Below, piece after piece: positions 33,745 to 42,806 of a stretch of 64,000 nt of DNA. How positions within the stretch are numbered: position 1 is the first letter of the stretch; every line of letters begins with the position of its first letter. The translations under genes were made by a program, and so were the position numbers. This stretch comes from Collinsella sp. Lineage in GTDB: Bacteria; Actinomycetota; Coriobacteriia; Coriobacteriales; Coriobacteriaceae. Location: NCBI GenBank assembly GCA_019425015.1, contig JAHYYJ010000001.1, forward strand, positions 171,818 through 235,817. Direction: 5' to 3'. The notes below the pieces were generated by a model. That model made no database searches, was not told the origin of the DNA, and saw only the letters and a list, made by a program, of their open reading frames with translations.

Positions 33745-35015
33745 TGAAACAGGAAACCAACGCCGCTGCTACCACGCTCGAGCAGGTCAACGCGATGCCC
33801 GCAGCAACCTGGGGCTGGTTGAAAATGAACCAGACCAAGCTCGAGCTCTCTGACGAGCTTGCCGCCGCTCCCGCGGAGGCCGTTGAGGTCGAAGGCTTGG
33901 GCGAGCAGTTTTCCGGCGCTGCCGACGCGTTTGGCACCGCCATGAACGCCATGGCCGAGCGCTTCCCCGAGCGCCGCGCCTCCGCCCCCGGTGATGCCGC
34001 CGACCGCGCCCGCATCACGCCCGAGACCGAGCTCGACGTGCCCGCCACCTCCGTCTACCAGGCCGGCGCCATCAAGCTCGAGGAGGAGCTCTCCCCCGCT
34101 GAAGCCTTCGAAACCGGCATGGGCGAGGCTGCCTACGCCTACTTGGCCGAGCACGCTACCAAGCGCATCGTCATAGATGTGCCCGCATACAAGCACGCCA
34201 CGGTTGCTGTGCGCGTGAGCGGTGTCGATGCCGCCGCGGCCATCGCCGCCATCGACGTCGTCGCCCGCCCGCAGGCAACGCTCGACCTGCAGATCGCCCT
34301 GGACTCCCCCGTTGCCGGCGAGGGTGTCGTGGGCTCCGTGCTACGCGTGTGCTCCCACGAGTACGCCATCGTCAACGTGACCTGCACGCAGACGCTCGAC
34401 GATAGCTGGATCGCGCTCGACGACACCGGCCTGTTCCTGGACGAGGGTGCGCGCGTCAACGTGCAGCACACCGTCCTGGGTGCCGGCGCCAGCGCCACCG
34501 GCCTTGCCGGCGACCTGCTGGGCGATACCGCCAAAGTCACCATCGATACCGATTACTTGGGCGCCCGCGAGCAGGTGCGCGACTTTAACTACGAGCTGCG
34601 CCACCGCGGTCGCAAAACCGAGTGCGAGATCGACGCCAACGGCGTACTGACCGGCACGTCAAAGAAGGTCTATCGCGGCACCATCGACCTCGTGCACGGC
34701 TGCAAGGGTGCAACCGGCACCGAGCGCGAGACGGTGCTTTTGGCCAACAAGGGCGTCGACAACAAGACCGTCCCCGTCATCCTGTGCGACGAGGACGACG
34801 TCGCCGGCAACCACGGTGCCACCATCGGCCACGTCCGCGACGAGCAGCTGTTCTATCTCGCCTGCCGCGGCCTTGACCAAAACGCCGCCGAGGACCTGTT
34901 CATCCGCGCCAAGCTGGAGGACGCCGCGCTTTCCGCCACCGACGAGCGCACCCGCGCCGCCGTCGTCCGCCTGGGCAACAACCTGATCGACAACTTTGAA
35001 GAGGAGCTCGCATGA
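33744..35015 (+). CDS. sufD: Fe-S cluster assembly protein SufD
   Basis: A 423-residue SufB paralogue and partner. The N-terminal 180 residues are divergent and Ala/Glu-rich. The C-terminal beta-helix has ARVNVQHTVLGAGASATGLA, YELRHRGRKTECEIDANGVL, CDEDDVAGNHGATIGHVRDE and QLFYLACRGLDQNAAEDLF, with the HGATIGH block that helps hold the nascent cluster. It starts in an overlap with sufB and ends in an ATGA overlap with sufS, so the subunits are translationally coupled. Confidence 0.92.
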   Translation: MKQETNAAATTLEQVNAMPAATWGWLKMNQTKLELSDELAAAPAEAVEVEGLGEQFSGAADAFGTAMNAMAERFPERRASAPGDAADRARITPETELDVPATSVYQAGAIKLEEELSPAEAFETGMGEAAYAYLAEHATKRIVIDVPAYKHATVAVRVSGVDAAAAIAAIDVVARPQATLDLQIALDSPVAGEGVVGSVLRVCSHEYAIVNVTCTQTLDDSWIALDDTGLFLDEGARVNVQHTVLGAGASATGLAGDLLGDTAKVTIDTDYLGAREQVRDFNYELRHRGRKTECEIDANGVLTGTSKKVYRGTIDLVHGCKGATGTERETVLLANKGVDNKTVPVILCDEDDVAGNHGATIGHVRDEQLFYLACRGLDQNAAEDLFIRAKLEDAALSATDERTRAAVVRLGNNLIDNFEEELA

Positions 35016-36337
35016 TCGACACCGAGCACGTTAAATGCGACACCTGTACTGCCCCCGAGCCCATGGAGCTCGACGCCAGCGACGAGGCTTCGCGCGGCTG
35101 GCCCACCGTAGATATCGAGACCAACCCCTACAAGGACCAGTTCCCGCTGTTCCAGCAGCACCCCGAGATCGCCTTCCTCGATAGCGCCGCCACCGCGCAG
35201 CGCCCTGCCTGTGTGCTCGACGCCGAACGCGACTTCTACCAGCGCATGAACGCCAACCCTCTGCGTGGCCTGTACTCGCTGTCTGTCGAGGCCACCGAGG
35301 CCATCGCGAAGGTGCGCCAGCAAATCGCCGACCTCATCGGCGCCCCCAACGCCAACGAGGTCGTCTTCACCCGCAACACGAGCGAGTCGCTCAACCTGGT
35401 CGCCAAGAGCTTTGCGCCCACGGTGCTCGAGCCCGGCGACGAGGTCGTCATCACCATCATGGAGCACCACTCCAACCTGATTCCGTGGCAGCAGGTCTGC
35501 CGCGAGACCGGCGCCAAGCTCGTCTACCTCTACCCCACCAAGACCGGCCAGCTCACCACCGAGGAGGTTCTTGCCAAGGTGGGTCCCAAGACCAAGATCC
35601 TAGCCGTGGGACAGGTCTCCAACGTGCTGGGCGTCGAGAACCCGGTCAAGAACCTCGGCAAACTCGTGCACAAGCACGGCGGCTACCTGGTCGTCGACGG
35701 CGCGCAGTCGCTGCCGCACATGCCGGTCGATGTGGCCGACCTGGGCGCCGACTTCTTTGCCTTTAGCGCGCACAAGGCCATGGGCCCCATGGGCATCGGC
35801 GTGCTGTGGGGCAAAATGGACCTGCTCAACGCCATGCCGCCCATGCTCACCGGCGGCGAGATGATCGACTCGGTCACCGAGCAGGACGCCGTCTGGGCGC
35901 CCGTCCCCGAGAAATTCGAGGCCGGCACGCAGGACGCCGCCGGCATCTTCGCCACGGGTGCGGCACTCGACTACCTGGTTAACACGGTGGGTTACGAGAA
36001 CATCCAGGCCCGCGAGCAGGCACTAGTCCACTATCTGATGGGCGAACTCATGCAGCTCGACTTTGTCCAGATCATCGGCTCCATCTATTGGGATAACCAC
36101 CACGGCGTTGTGAGCTTTAACGTCAAGGGTATCCACCCCCACGATGTCGCGAGCATCATGGACATGGACGGCGTCTGCATCCGCGCCGGTCACCACTGCG
36201 CGCAGCCGCTGCTCACCTGGCTGGGCGTCGAGAACCTTGCCTGCTGCCGCGCCAGCGTAGCCTTCTACAACGACAAGGCCGACATCGACAAGTTCATCGC
36301 CGGCCTGCATCACGTTTGGAGCACGTTCAATGGGTAA
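35012..36337 (+). CDS. sufS: Cysteine desulfurase SufS
   Basis: A 441-residue group II cysteine desulfurase. It takes sulfur from L-cysteine with PLP and passes it as persulfide. The PLP lysine is in FFAFSAHKAMGPMGIGVLWG, and the catalytic cysteine lies on the mobile loop RAGHHCAQPLL near residue 390. An N-terminal extension of about 35 residues holds two Cys (VKCDTCTAPEP), not usual in the family and possibly metal-binding. It overlaps sufD by 4 bases and sufU by 8, placing it with its usual partner SufU. Confidence 0.95.
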   Translation: MIDTEHVKCDTCTAPEPMELDASDEASRGWPTVDIETNPYKDQFPLFQQHPEIAFLDSAATAQRPACVLDAERDFYQRMNANPLRGLYSLSVEATEAIAKVRQQIADLIGAPNANEVVFTRNTSESLNLVAKSFAPTVLEPGDEVVITIMEHHSNLIPWQQVCRETGAKLVYLYPTKTGQLTTEEVLAKVGPKTKILAVGQVSNVLGVENPVKNLGKLVHKHGGYLVVDGAQSLPHMPVDVADLGADFFAFSAHKAMGPMGIGVLWGKMDLLNAMPPMLTGGEMIDSVTEQDAVWAPVPEKFEAGTQDAAGIFATGAALDYLVNTVGYENIQAREQALVHYLMGELMQLDFVQIIGSIYWDNHHGVVSFNVKGIHPHDVASIMDMDGVCIRAGHHCAQPLLTWLGVENLACCRASVAFYNDKADIDKFIAGLHHVWSTFNG

Positions 36338-36764
36338 TCTGTACACCTCCACCACATTTATGGAGCACAACTCGCACCCCGACTACAAGTACGAGATGGA
36401 CGCCCCCACGCACGAGCACAACGGCATCAACCCCAGCTGCGGAGACGAGCTCACCTTGCAGCTGCGTGTCGAGAACGGCGTGATCGAGGAGGCCTCCTTT
36501 ACCGGCCACGGCTGCGCCATCAGTCAGGCCAGCGCCGACATCATGGCCGACCTCATCACCGGCGAGACGGTCGAGGAAGCGCGTCGCTTGGCAGGGCTCT
36601 TCCTCGCCATGATCCGCGGCGAACAGCTCTCCGAGGAGGACCTGGAAGATCTGGACGAGGCCGCCCAGCTCCAGGACATCTCGCACATGCCCGCCCGCGT
36701 CAAATGCGCCGAGCTCGCCTGGCGCACCCTCGACGGCATGCTCGAGGGGCAAGCAAACCAGTAG
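36330..36764 (+). CDS. sufU: SufU-type sulfur-transfer scaffold
   Basis: A 144-residue NifU/IscU-fold protein of the Gram-positive SufU group, which uses bound Zn to accept persulfide from SufS. The three Cys and the Asp ligand are visible as INPSCGDELTL, TGHGCAISQASADIM and ARVKCAELAW. The insertion after GETVEEARRL that distinguishes SufU from IscU is present. It overlaps sufS by 8 bases and is the last gene of the operon, followed by a clear terminator. Confidence 0.93.
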   Translation: MGNLYTSTTFMEHNSHPDYKYEMDAPTHEHNGINPSCGDELTLQLRVENGVIEEASFTGHGCAISQASADIMADLITGETVEEARRLAGLFLAMIRGEQLSEEDLEDLDEAAQLQDISHMPARVKCAELAWRTLDGMLEGQANQ

Positions 36765-36796
36765 CGTATGCCCCGAATCCAAGGTTTTTGATTGCC

Positions 36797-36828
36797 GAGC
36801 CGCCCGATACGGGCGGCTCTGTTTTTTC
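36797..36828 (+). terminator. Rho-independent terminator of the suf operon
   Basis: GAGCCGCCCG pairs with its complement CGGGCGGCTC across the loop ATA, followed by a T6 run. It is 33 bases after the sufU stop. Confidence 0.9.
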
Positions 36829-37422
36829 TAATGAGCGCGAACGCACAAAGTCCGCGCGTCCGGCACCCCGTCTGTCATTTACCACACAGCCAGACGCGAA
36901 CACGGGCGTTTTCCACAGCACCAAAGGCCTGCAGCAGGGCCACGAGCACGCCTAGCATCGTCCCATGCCCCATCCAGCTGGGCTCCGATTCGCTTCGCGC
37001 CTGCTGCAGACGGGTCCCATAGGGAGCGGCGTGCATTTTTGCGAGTATTCAGCACGCCAAGCTGTGTGTATACGCATCGAAAGCGTTAATCAACGTCTCC
37101 AGGCGCATATATAGTGCGTTTTAGAACAAGCATCGTGGTCTCAGGGGCGCAAACATGAGCTTCGGGAGCGCATCGGCAGGCATAAATAGCTTCGGGGCCC
37201 GTATGTTGCAAAAATGCGACGGTAGTGGCAGTACCGCGATGCTGAAAACTCCATTTTTTGCACGGCGCAGATGGGGGTAGGCACGGGCAAACCCGGACTG
37301 AGCCCTTATTTTATGCAAGATGGCGATTGTTCTATGCATATTAAGAAGTGCAGTTGCCGCACCAAGCTTTTGAACGCTTGTTGCGGCGTATGGACGACCC
37401 CATCTGCGGTGCACAGGCGACC
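36829..37422. other. Gene-free stretch of about 590 bases
   Basis: No convincing gene on either strand; open frames here are short and lack SD sites. There is a perfect 7-bp hairpin at 37028-37058 (GGCGTGC ... GCACGCC with a 17-base AT-rich loop) and several GCAAAAATG-like motifs between 37,190 and 37,330. It lies directly downstream of the RAYT transposase, so these palindromes could be its cognate REP-like elements; this is not demonstrable from one copy. Confidence 0.4.
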
Positions 37423-38226
37423 CTACATCACGTTTCCGCCAGTCCGCATCGCCGTCCGCGCGCGGGCACGCACAATACGAGAGACGGTACTTTTGCCAAT
37501 CCCGGTATAGCGCTCAATCTGGCGCACCGTGAAACCGGCATCGTGCAATCCAAAAATAACGGTATCGCGCTGCGCCGGCGGTGCGGCTTTAACCCCGCGA
37601 AGCGGAACCCCGAGTTCCTTCGCCATCTTGTCGGCAAACGCACGCCGCTCCCACTCTGTCTCATCCATATCGTGAATCACTGGATCGGAACCATCGGGCA
37701 TCGACAGAGAATAATCCAGAAACCCCTTGGCAGACTCAAAGAGCTCAAGCACACAAGAAGGGTCCGAAAATCCCCTCGTCATATCGTTGTCATACGCTCG
37801 AAGATACTCGGCAAAGCTGCTCCAGGGATAACGCTCGATCAGGGCGATACCCGCCTCCTGCGGATTAGCGTGAACATAGCGAATGGCAGCCATCAGATAA
37901 CGGTCGGTATCGAGCGAGCGCCGGTCAAAACGGTTCTGGAACAGATGGCCCGTGCGCCCCGTGCGTTTATTGAACCGCCGCGCGTACGTCAAAAGCAGCC
38001 GGTGCATCGCCGCGCTCATCGCGTCCTCGTAATCTGCAAGCACCAAATGCACGTGATTGCCCATAAGGCACCAGGCGACAACCGTCACGCCCGCCTCGCG
38101 GCAGCAATCGCGCATCAGCTCCAAAAACTCCCACCGGTCTTCATCGCCCTCAAAGATGAGCTGCTTGCCCGTACCGCGGGCACAGACATGGTAAAAGCCG
38201 GTAACCGTTCTCCAAACGCGCTGCAT
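37423..38226 (-). CDS. REP-associated tyrosine transposase (RAYT, IS200/IS605-like Y1)
   Basis: A 267-residue Y1-type transposase. The HUH motif is in WCLMGNHVHLVLADYEDA, and the catalytic Tyr is probably in the helix HRLLLTYARRFNKRTGRTGH or in RYLMAAIRYVHANP. The C-terminal 80 residues add a helix-turn-helix (AGFTVRQIERYTGIGKSTVS), seen in some RAYTs. The start is the ATG at 38226 with GAAGGGAG upstream. RAYTs are usually single-copy, domesticated, and linked to dispersed REP palindromes. No flanking IS ends are visible, which fits a RAYT rather than a mobile IS. Confidence 0.8.
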   Translation of the reverse strand: MQRVWRTVTGFYHVCARGTGKQLIFEGDEDRWEFLELMRDCCREAGVTVVAWCLMGNHVHLVLADYEDAMSAAMHRLLLTYARRFNKRTGRTGHLFQNRFDRRSLDTDRYLMAAIRYVHANPQEAGIALIERYPWSSFAEYLRAYDNDMTRGFSDPSCVLELFESAKGFLDYSLSMPDGSDPVIHDMDETEWERRAFADKMAKELGVPLRGVKAAPPAQRDTVIFGLHDAGFTVRQIERYTGIGKSTVSRIVRARARTAMRTGGNVM

Positions 38227-38629
38227 GGCGCTCCCTTCGCCGGGATCTGATTGCCATCCAATACAGCACGATTGAAGCGTGCCATCAAAACATTCACGCA
38301 AAACAATACACTCGCGCGGCCAAAGGCAGTAAACGGGCGGCGAACGGCACCGTTGCAACAGGTCAGACCCCGCAACGCATACAAGAGCTGACCAAAAGCT
38401 TGCCCAAGACGAACCCCCTCTACGGAAGTTCGCGACCACAGAACATATAGTTAAACCGTTTCAATTAAAACTTCCGGACTTCTCGCTACGAAAACTGAGC
38501 CGTTCGCCGAATATTCCGTGCATTTCGCGGTATTATAGGGGCTGCATGTCATGTCCCTTTCGAAGGGTCGCCCGGCAATCGCCAGCCACGACCCCCAGAC
38601 GGGACGCCAACACGATAGAGAGGAGAGGC
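38227..38629. other. Divergent intergenic region, 403 bases
   Basis: No gene seen. It separates the leftward RAYT from the rightward NifU-like gene and should contain the promoter of the latter; a TATTAT-like element at 38529 is a possible -10. The last 20 bases carry the SD GAGAGGAGAGG. Confidence 0.4.
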
Positions 38630-39364
38630 ATGCAGTACTCACAGGAAGTGGAGAACATGTGCCCCGTTGCCAAGGGTGCATACCACGGCCCCGCACCCAT
38701 CCCCGAGGAGGGCAAGTGGGTCCAGGCTAAGGAGATTTCCGACATCTCCGGTCTTACGCACGGTGTGGGTTGGTGCGCACCTCAGCAGGGCGCCTGCAAG
38801 CTCACGCTGAACGTCAAGGACGGCATCATCGAGGAGGCCCTCGTTGAGACCATCGGCTGCTCGGGCATGACCCACTCTGCTGCCATGGCTTCCGAGATCC
38901 TTCCCGGTAAGACCATCCTCGAGGCCCTCAACACCGACCTCGTCTGCGACGCCATCAACGTTGCTATGCGCGAGATCTTCCTGCAGATCGTTTACGGCCG
39001 CAGCCAGACCGCGTTCTCCGAGGGCGGCTTGCCCGTGGGCGCCTCCCTCGACGACCTCGGCAAGGGCCTTCGCTCTCAGGTCGGCACCATGTTCGGCACC
39101 AAGGCCAAGGGCGCTCGTTACCTCGAGCTCGCTCAGGGCTACGTCACCCGCATGGCTCTCAACGACAAGAACGAGATCATCGCATTCGAGTTCCTGAACC
39201 TCGGCAAGTTCACCGACGCCGTCAAGGCCGGCAAGACCCCCGAGGAGGCCATCGCTGGCGCTATGGGCCACTATGGTCAGTGGGAGAACGCTGCCAAGTA
39301 CATCGACCCGCGCACCGACGAGGAGACTCACTCCGTCGCCAGCGTGTTCCCGGTTCACGAGTAG
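38630..39364 (+). CDS. NifU-like iron-sulfur assembly scaffold domain protein, GGGtGRT partner
   Basis: A 244-residue protein with an IscU/NifU-N-like core. The expected cysteines appear in altered form: GWCAPQQGACKLTLNVKDG, VETIGCSGMTHSAAMASEIL and NTDLVCDAINVAM. It is much longer than IscU (about 130 residues) and has a C-terminal extension with LGKFTDAVKAGKTPEEAIAG. The first residues (MQYSQEVENMCPVAKGAY) add another Cys. SD GGAGAGG precedes the ATG at 38630; a longer frame from 38546 is less likely. It is followed 18 bases later by a GGGtGRT gene, a pairing I know from anaerobic bacteria. The role in cluster assembly is inferred. Confidence 0.75.
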   Translation: MQYSQEVENMCPVAKGAYHGPAPIPEEGKWVQAKEISDISGLTHGVGWCAPQQGACKLTLNVKDGIIEEALVETIGCSGMTHSAAMASEILPGKTILEALNTDLVCDAINVAMREIFLQIVYGRSQTAFSEGGLPVGASLDDLGKGLRSQVGTMFGTKAKGARYLELAQGYVTRMALNDKNEIIAFEFLNLGKFTDAVKAGKTPEEAIAGAMGHYGQWENAAKYIDPRTDEETHSVASVFPVHE

Positions 39365-39382
39365 AAAGGGAGGGAAATAACT

Positions 39383-40387
39383 ATGACTGTTACGTTCGAA
39401 GGTTACGAGCGCCGCGCTGACAAGATCAACAAGTGCCTCGCCGACAACGGCATCGCCTCCCTCGAGGAAGCTCTGCAGATCTGCACCGACAAGGGCTTCA
39501 ACCCGCGTGAGATCGTCAACAACACCCAGTCCATCGCCTTCCAGAACGCCGAGTGGGCCTACACCCTCGGCTGCGCTCTCGCTGTCAAGCGTGGCGCCAA
39601 GACTGCTTCTGAGGCTGCCGCCATCATCGGCGAGGGCATCCAGGCCTTCACCGTTCCCGGCTCCGTCGCCGAGGACCGCAAGGTCGGTCTGGGCCACGGC
39701 AACCTGGGCGCTATGCTGCTCTCCGACGACACCGAGTGCTTCGCCTTCCTGGCCGGCCACGAGTCCTTCGCTGCCGCTGAGGGTGCTATCGGCCTGGCTC
39801 TGAACGCCAACAAGGCTCGCAAGAAGCCGCTGCGCGTTATCCTGAACGGTCTGGGCAAGGACGCCGCCCAGATCATCGCCCGCATCAACGGCTTCACCTA
39901 TGTGAAGACTCAGTTCGACTACTACACGGGCGAGCTCAAGGTCGTCGAGACCATCCCCTACTCCGATGGTCCCCGCGCTGCCGTTAACTGCTACGGCTCC
40001 GACGACGTCCGCGAGGGCGTTGCCATCATGTGGCACGAGAACGTCGACATCTCGATCACCGGCAACTCCACCAACCCCACGCGCTTCCAGCATCCCGTCG
40101 CTGGCACCTACAAGAAGGAGCGCCTCGAGGCTGGCAAGAAGTACTTCTCCGTCGCTTCTGGTGGCGGCACTGGCCGTACCCTGCACCCGGACAACATGGG
40201 CGCCGGCCCTGCCTCTTACGGCATGACCGACACCATGGGCCGTATGCACTCCGACGCCCAGTTCGCCGGTTCTTCCTCCGTGCCTGCGCACGTCGACATG
40301 ATGGGTCTCATCGGCATGGGCAACAACCCCATGGTCGGTGCCACCGTCGCCTGCGCTGTCGCCGTCGAGGAGGCCCTCAAGGCCTAA
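39383..40387 (+). CDS. GGGtGRT protein
   Basis: A 334-residue protein of the family named after its motif, here SVASGGGTGRTLHPDNM. Other strongly patterned blocks are AFQNAEWAYTLGCALAVKRG, GLGHGNLGAMLLSDDTECFA, FAFLAGHESFAAAEGAIGLA and MWHENVDISITGNSTNPTRF. I see no signal peptide or membrane helix; it is soluble and cytosolic. I know of no established biochemical function for the family. Its gene almost always lies next to the NifU-like gene, as here, and its codon use is strongly biased (many GGC, CTC and GCC codons), suggesting high expression. A good SD (AGGGAGGG) precedes the ATG. Confidence 0.85.
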   Translation: MTVTFEGYERRADKINKCLADNGIASLEEALQICTDKGFNPREIVNNTQSIAFQNAEWAYTLGCALAVKRGAKTASEAAAIIGEGIQAFTVPGSVAEDRKVGLGHGNLGAMLLSDDTECFAFLAGHESFAAAEGAIGLALNANKARKKPLRVILNGLGKDAAQIIARINGFTYVKTQFDYYTGELKVVETIPYSDGPRAAVNCYGSDDVREGVAIMWHENVDISITGNSTNPTRFQHPVAGTYKKERLEAGKKYFSVASGGGTGRTLHPDNMGAGPASYGMTDTMGRMHSDAQFAGSSSVPAHVDMMGLIGMGNNPMVGATVACAVAVEEALKA

Positions 40388-40421
40388 TCGCGCCCGCGCG
40401 ATGCTCATATAGTTGAGCTTT

Positions 40422-40458
40422 AGAGCCGCTACCTTTCGAGGTAGCGGCTCTTTTTGTT
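40422..40458 (+). terminator. Rho-independent terminator after the GGGtGRT gene
   Basis: A 12-bp perfect stem AGAGCCGCTACC / GGTAGCGGCTCT with loop TTTCGA, followed by TTTTGTTT. Confidence 0.92.
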
Positions 40459-40643
40459 TGCACTATCGCAGGGTAGCGAATGCCGATATATCAGTTGGGG
40501 CGAAATACGAGATGTGACGAGATGAAACGTCAGAGCGTCCATGACGCCCACCTGTCATATGTGCCCTTTACCGATTTGCCGAGTCTTTGCGGCCCCATTA
40601 CCGATCACCCGTGCGACAATGCGCCGGACGAGAAAGGAATCCG

Positions 40644-42170
40644 ATGGAATCGACTGATGTACTGGTAATTGGATCTGGCATTGCGGGCCTTTGCGCCGCC
40701 ATCGAAGCGGCGCGCACGGGTGCAACCGTCGCTGTGGCAAGCGCCGGCAAGACTATGAGTGGATCGAGTTTCTTCCCCGGAACCTGGGGCTTGGGGCTTA
40801 TCGGACCCGTTAACGAAGACGACGAACAAGACCTCATCGACACCATCCAGACCGTTGGTGGCGGCGTCGCCGACCCCGAGCTTGTCCAGACGTTTGTCCA
40901 CGGCATTCCCCAGGCAATTGAATGGCTCGAGCAAGACCTGGGCGTTGAGCTCCAGCGTCCGCAAAGCGCTGAGAGCGCTCAGCAAAAGCAGTTTATCCCC
41001 TGCTTTGACCACAAGACGCGCATGTGGCGCGGCCTCACCCGCAAGCCCCTTGAGGACGCTCTAACGACCCGAATCGAGTCACTCGGCATTCGCCTGCTCC
41101 CCCGCCATGAGCTTATCGACCTTGTTGAGAACACGAACGGCAGAATCACCGGAACCGTGCTCTACGACCTTACCGAAAATCGAATCGTGCCCTTTGCTGC
41201 CAAGGCCACGATCATCGCAGCCGGTGGCACAGGCGGCCTGTTCGAGCGCAGCCTTACGTCGGCTGATGTGCTCAGCTCCTCGCAGGCCATCGCACTGGCG
41301 CACGGCGCATCGCTTACTAATATAGAATTCATGCAGATGATGCCCGGCTTCATCGAGCCCAAGCGCAACCTGGTCTTCAACGAGAAAACCTGGCGCTACG
41401 TACATGTAGACCAGCCGGTCGATATTGCCGACGGCAAGCTAAACGATCTGCTTGAGCAGCGCTCTGGATATGGTCCTTTCACCTCGCGCTTGGCCTCCCG
41501 CGCCATCGACCTCGTCATAGATCAGGCAGGTGCAGAGGGCCTGGCGCTCCACTACGACTTCCCCCGCGAGGACATCCCCGAGTTTGTGCAGACCTTTGCC
41601 ACCTGGCTGCAAGACGAGCACGGCATCGCGCCGACCGACGAGATGCGCGTGGCGATGTATGCCCACGCCGCCAACGGCGGTATCAAAATCGACAAGACCG
41701 CGTACGCAGGCGTTGAGGGCCTCTACGCCTGCGGTGAGGCAACAGGCGGCATGCACGGCGCCGACCGCATCGGCGGCTTGTCGAGTGCCAATGGCATCGT
41801 GTTCGGGCGCATTGCGGGCGCATCGGCAGCCCAAGCAGCGCTGGACGCTCCTGAGGCGGCCGCACCGATGGATATCGCCCTCCCCCAGCATGGCATAGCT
41901 ACAGCAGACGCCGAGCGCCTGACCCGCTGCCTCAAACGCACAATGAGTACCTACTGCATGATCAACAGGACCGAAGCGGGTCTATCCAAGGCCCTGCAAC
42001 AGCTTGAAAGCCTGCAAGACGACGCAACGGCGCTGAGCAAGCCACACGCCAATGACAGCGAAATCGCAGCCCTCGCCCGCCTGCAATCGCAGATTCAACT
42101 AGCACAGGAAATGGTCAAAGCCATGCGCAAGCGAACCGAAAGTCTCGGATCGCACTATCGAGCGAATTAA
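40644..42170 (+). CDS. FAD-dependent oxidoreductase, fumarate reductase/L-aspartate oxidase-like flavoprotein
   Basis: A 508-residue flavoprotein. The FAD-binding Rossmann motif opens the protein (DVLVIGSGIAGLCAAIEAAR). A second FAD contact is in IIAAGGTGGLFERSLTSADV, and the C-terminal FAD site is GLYACGEATGGMHGADRIGG. The region that carries the HPT substrate motif in SdhA/NadB reads EFMQMMPGFIEPKRN here, so the usual substrate His is missing and the reaction is uncertain. The start is the ATG at 40644 with AAAGGA. A helical tail at residues 440-508 resembles the NadB/SdhA C-terminal domain. It stands alone between a terminator and the dinD remnant; no nadA/nadC is adjacent. Confidence 0.75.
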   Translation: MESTDVLVIGSGIAGLCAAIEAARTGATVAVASAGKTMSGSSFFPGTWGLGLIGPVNEDDEQDLIDTIQTVGGGVADPELVQTFVHGIPQAIEWLEQDLGVELQRPQSAESAQQKQFIPCFDHKTRMWRGLTRKPLEDALTTRIESLGIRLLPRHELIDLVENTNGRITGTVLYDLTENRIVPFAAKATIIAAGGTGGLFERSLTSADVLSSSQAIALAHGASLTNIEFMQMMPGFIEPKRNLVFNEKTWRYVHVDQPVDIADGKLNDLLEQRSGYGPFTSRLASRAIDLVIDQAGAEGLALHYDFPREDIPEFVQTFATWLQDEHGIAPTDEMRVAMYAHAANGGIKIDKTAYAGVEGLYACGEATGGMHGADRIGGLSSANGIVFGRIAGASAAQAALDAPEAAAPMDIALPQHGIATADAERLTRCLKRTMSTYCMINRTEAGLSKALQQLESLQDDATALSKPHANDSEIAALARLQSQIQLAQEMVKAMRKRTESLGSHYRAN

Positions 42171-42331
42171 ACTGGACACCTATCTAAAGCAAAACACAAC
42201 TAATCGATATCTATGGGCCCCGTGAACTCGAAGTGGCACGGGGCCCATTCGTGTCCGCACGGCAGCGTATCCTAATTCTGAATACAGAGCGGGCAAAGCC
42301 CGCATAGACAATAGGCCAGCGAGGAGGAGAT

Positions 42332-42694
42332 ATGGACAGTAGAGATATCGAGAAGTGGCGTGTCAAACTTGATAGCTACGCCAATGTGGAAGACGGCGTT
42401 GAGTATTGGCTCGCACGCGATTTAATGGAACCCATGGGGTACACTCGATGGGAGAACTTTGCCGAAGTTGTTAAGAGGGCAAAAGTCTCGTGCAAAACAA
42501 ACAAAACTCCAGTTGATTCCCATTTTCGTGACACCACGAAAATGGTAACTGCCGGTGTCGCCGCTCGTGCGGTTAAAGACTACAAACTTACGCGCTATGC
42601 ATGCTATTTAATCGCCCAGAACGGAGATTCAAACAAGCAAGAAATCGCGCTCGCACAGGCGTACTTCGCCGTGCAGACGCGCCGGTTTTACTGA
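42332..42694 (+). pseudogene. dinD-like gene, truncated after the N-terminal domain
   Basis: 120 codons match the N-terminal half of DinD (DNA-damage-inducible protein D): EDGVEYWLARDLMEPMGYTR, NFAEVVKRAKVSC, VKDYKLTRYACYLIAQNGD and AQAYFAVQTRRF, then an abrupt stop. Full-length DinD proteins are about 280 residues, so the C-terminal half is gone. The truncation point is immediately followed by duplicated tRNA-Lys 3'-end/terminator units, consistent with a recombination or integration event at the tRNA locus. It has a good SD (GGAGGAG), so a short protein may still be made. Confidence 0.7.
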
Positions 42695-42762
42695 TCCCCA
42701 GGGTAGACTCGATCTGTGAAAGCGGCTGTGCCCTTTCGGGTTCGACCCCAAGCGAGGTCAAC

Positions 42763-42795
42763 AAAAAAGACGGCCAACTTTCGTTGACCGTCTTA
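42763..42795 (-). terminator. Duplicate of the tRNA-Lys terminator
   Basis: The stem AAGACGGCCAAC / GTTGACCGTCTT (one mismatch, loop TTTC) with a T-run on the minus strand repeats the unit at 42936-42976. Both are preceded by GGTTCGACCCC, showing that a tRNA 3' end plus terminator was duplicated. Confidence 0.75.
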
Positions 42796-42806
42796 ACTTG
42801 CTTTGG

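Noticed and set aside
37121..37414. Minus-strand 97-codon frame in the gap after suf
   Set aside because: No SD, no recognisable domain, unusual composition; treated as noncoding.
38639..40408. 589-codon minus-strand frame opposite the NifU-like and GGGtGRT genes
   Set aside because: The sense genes have strong family motifs and SD sites; the antisense frame is low-complexity Val/Gly/Asp/Leu.
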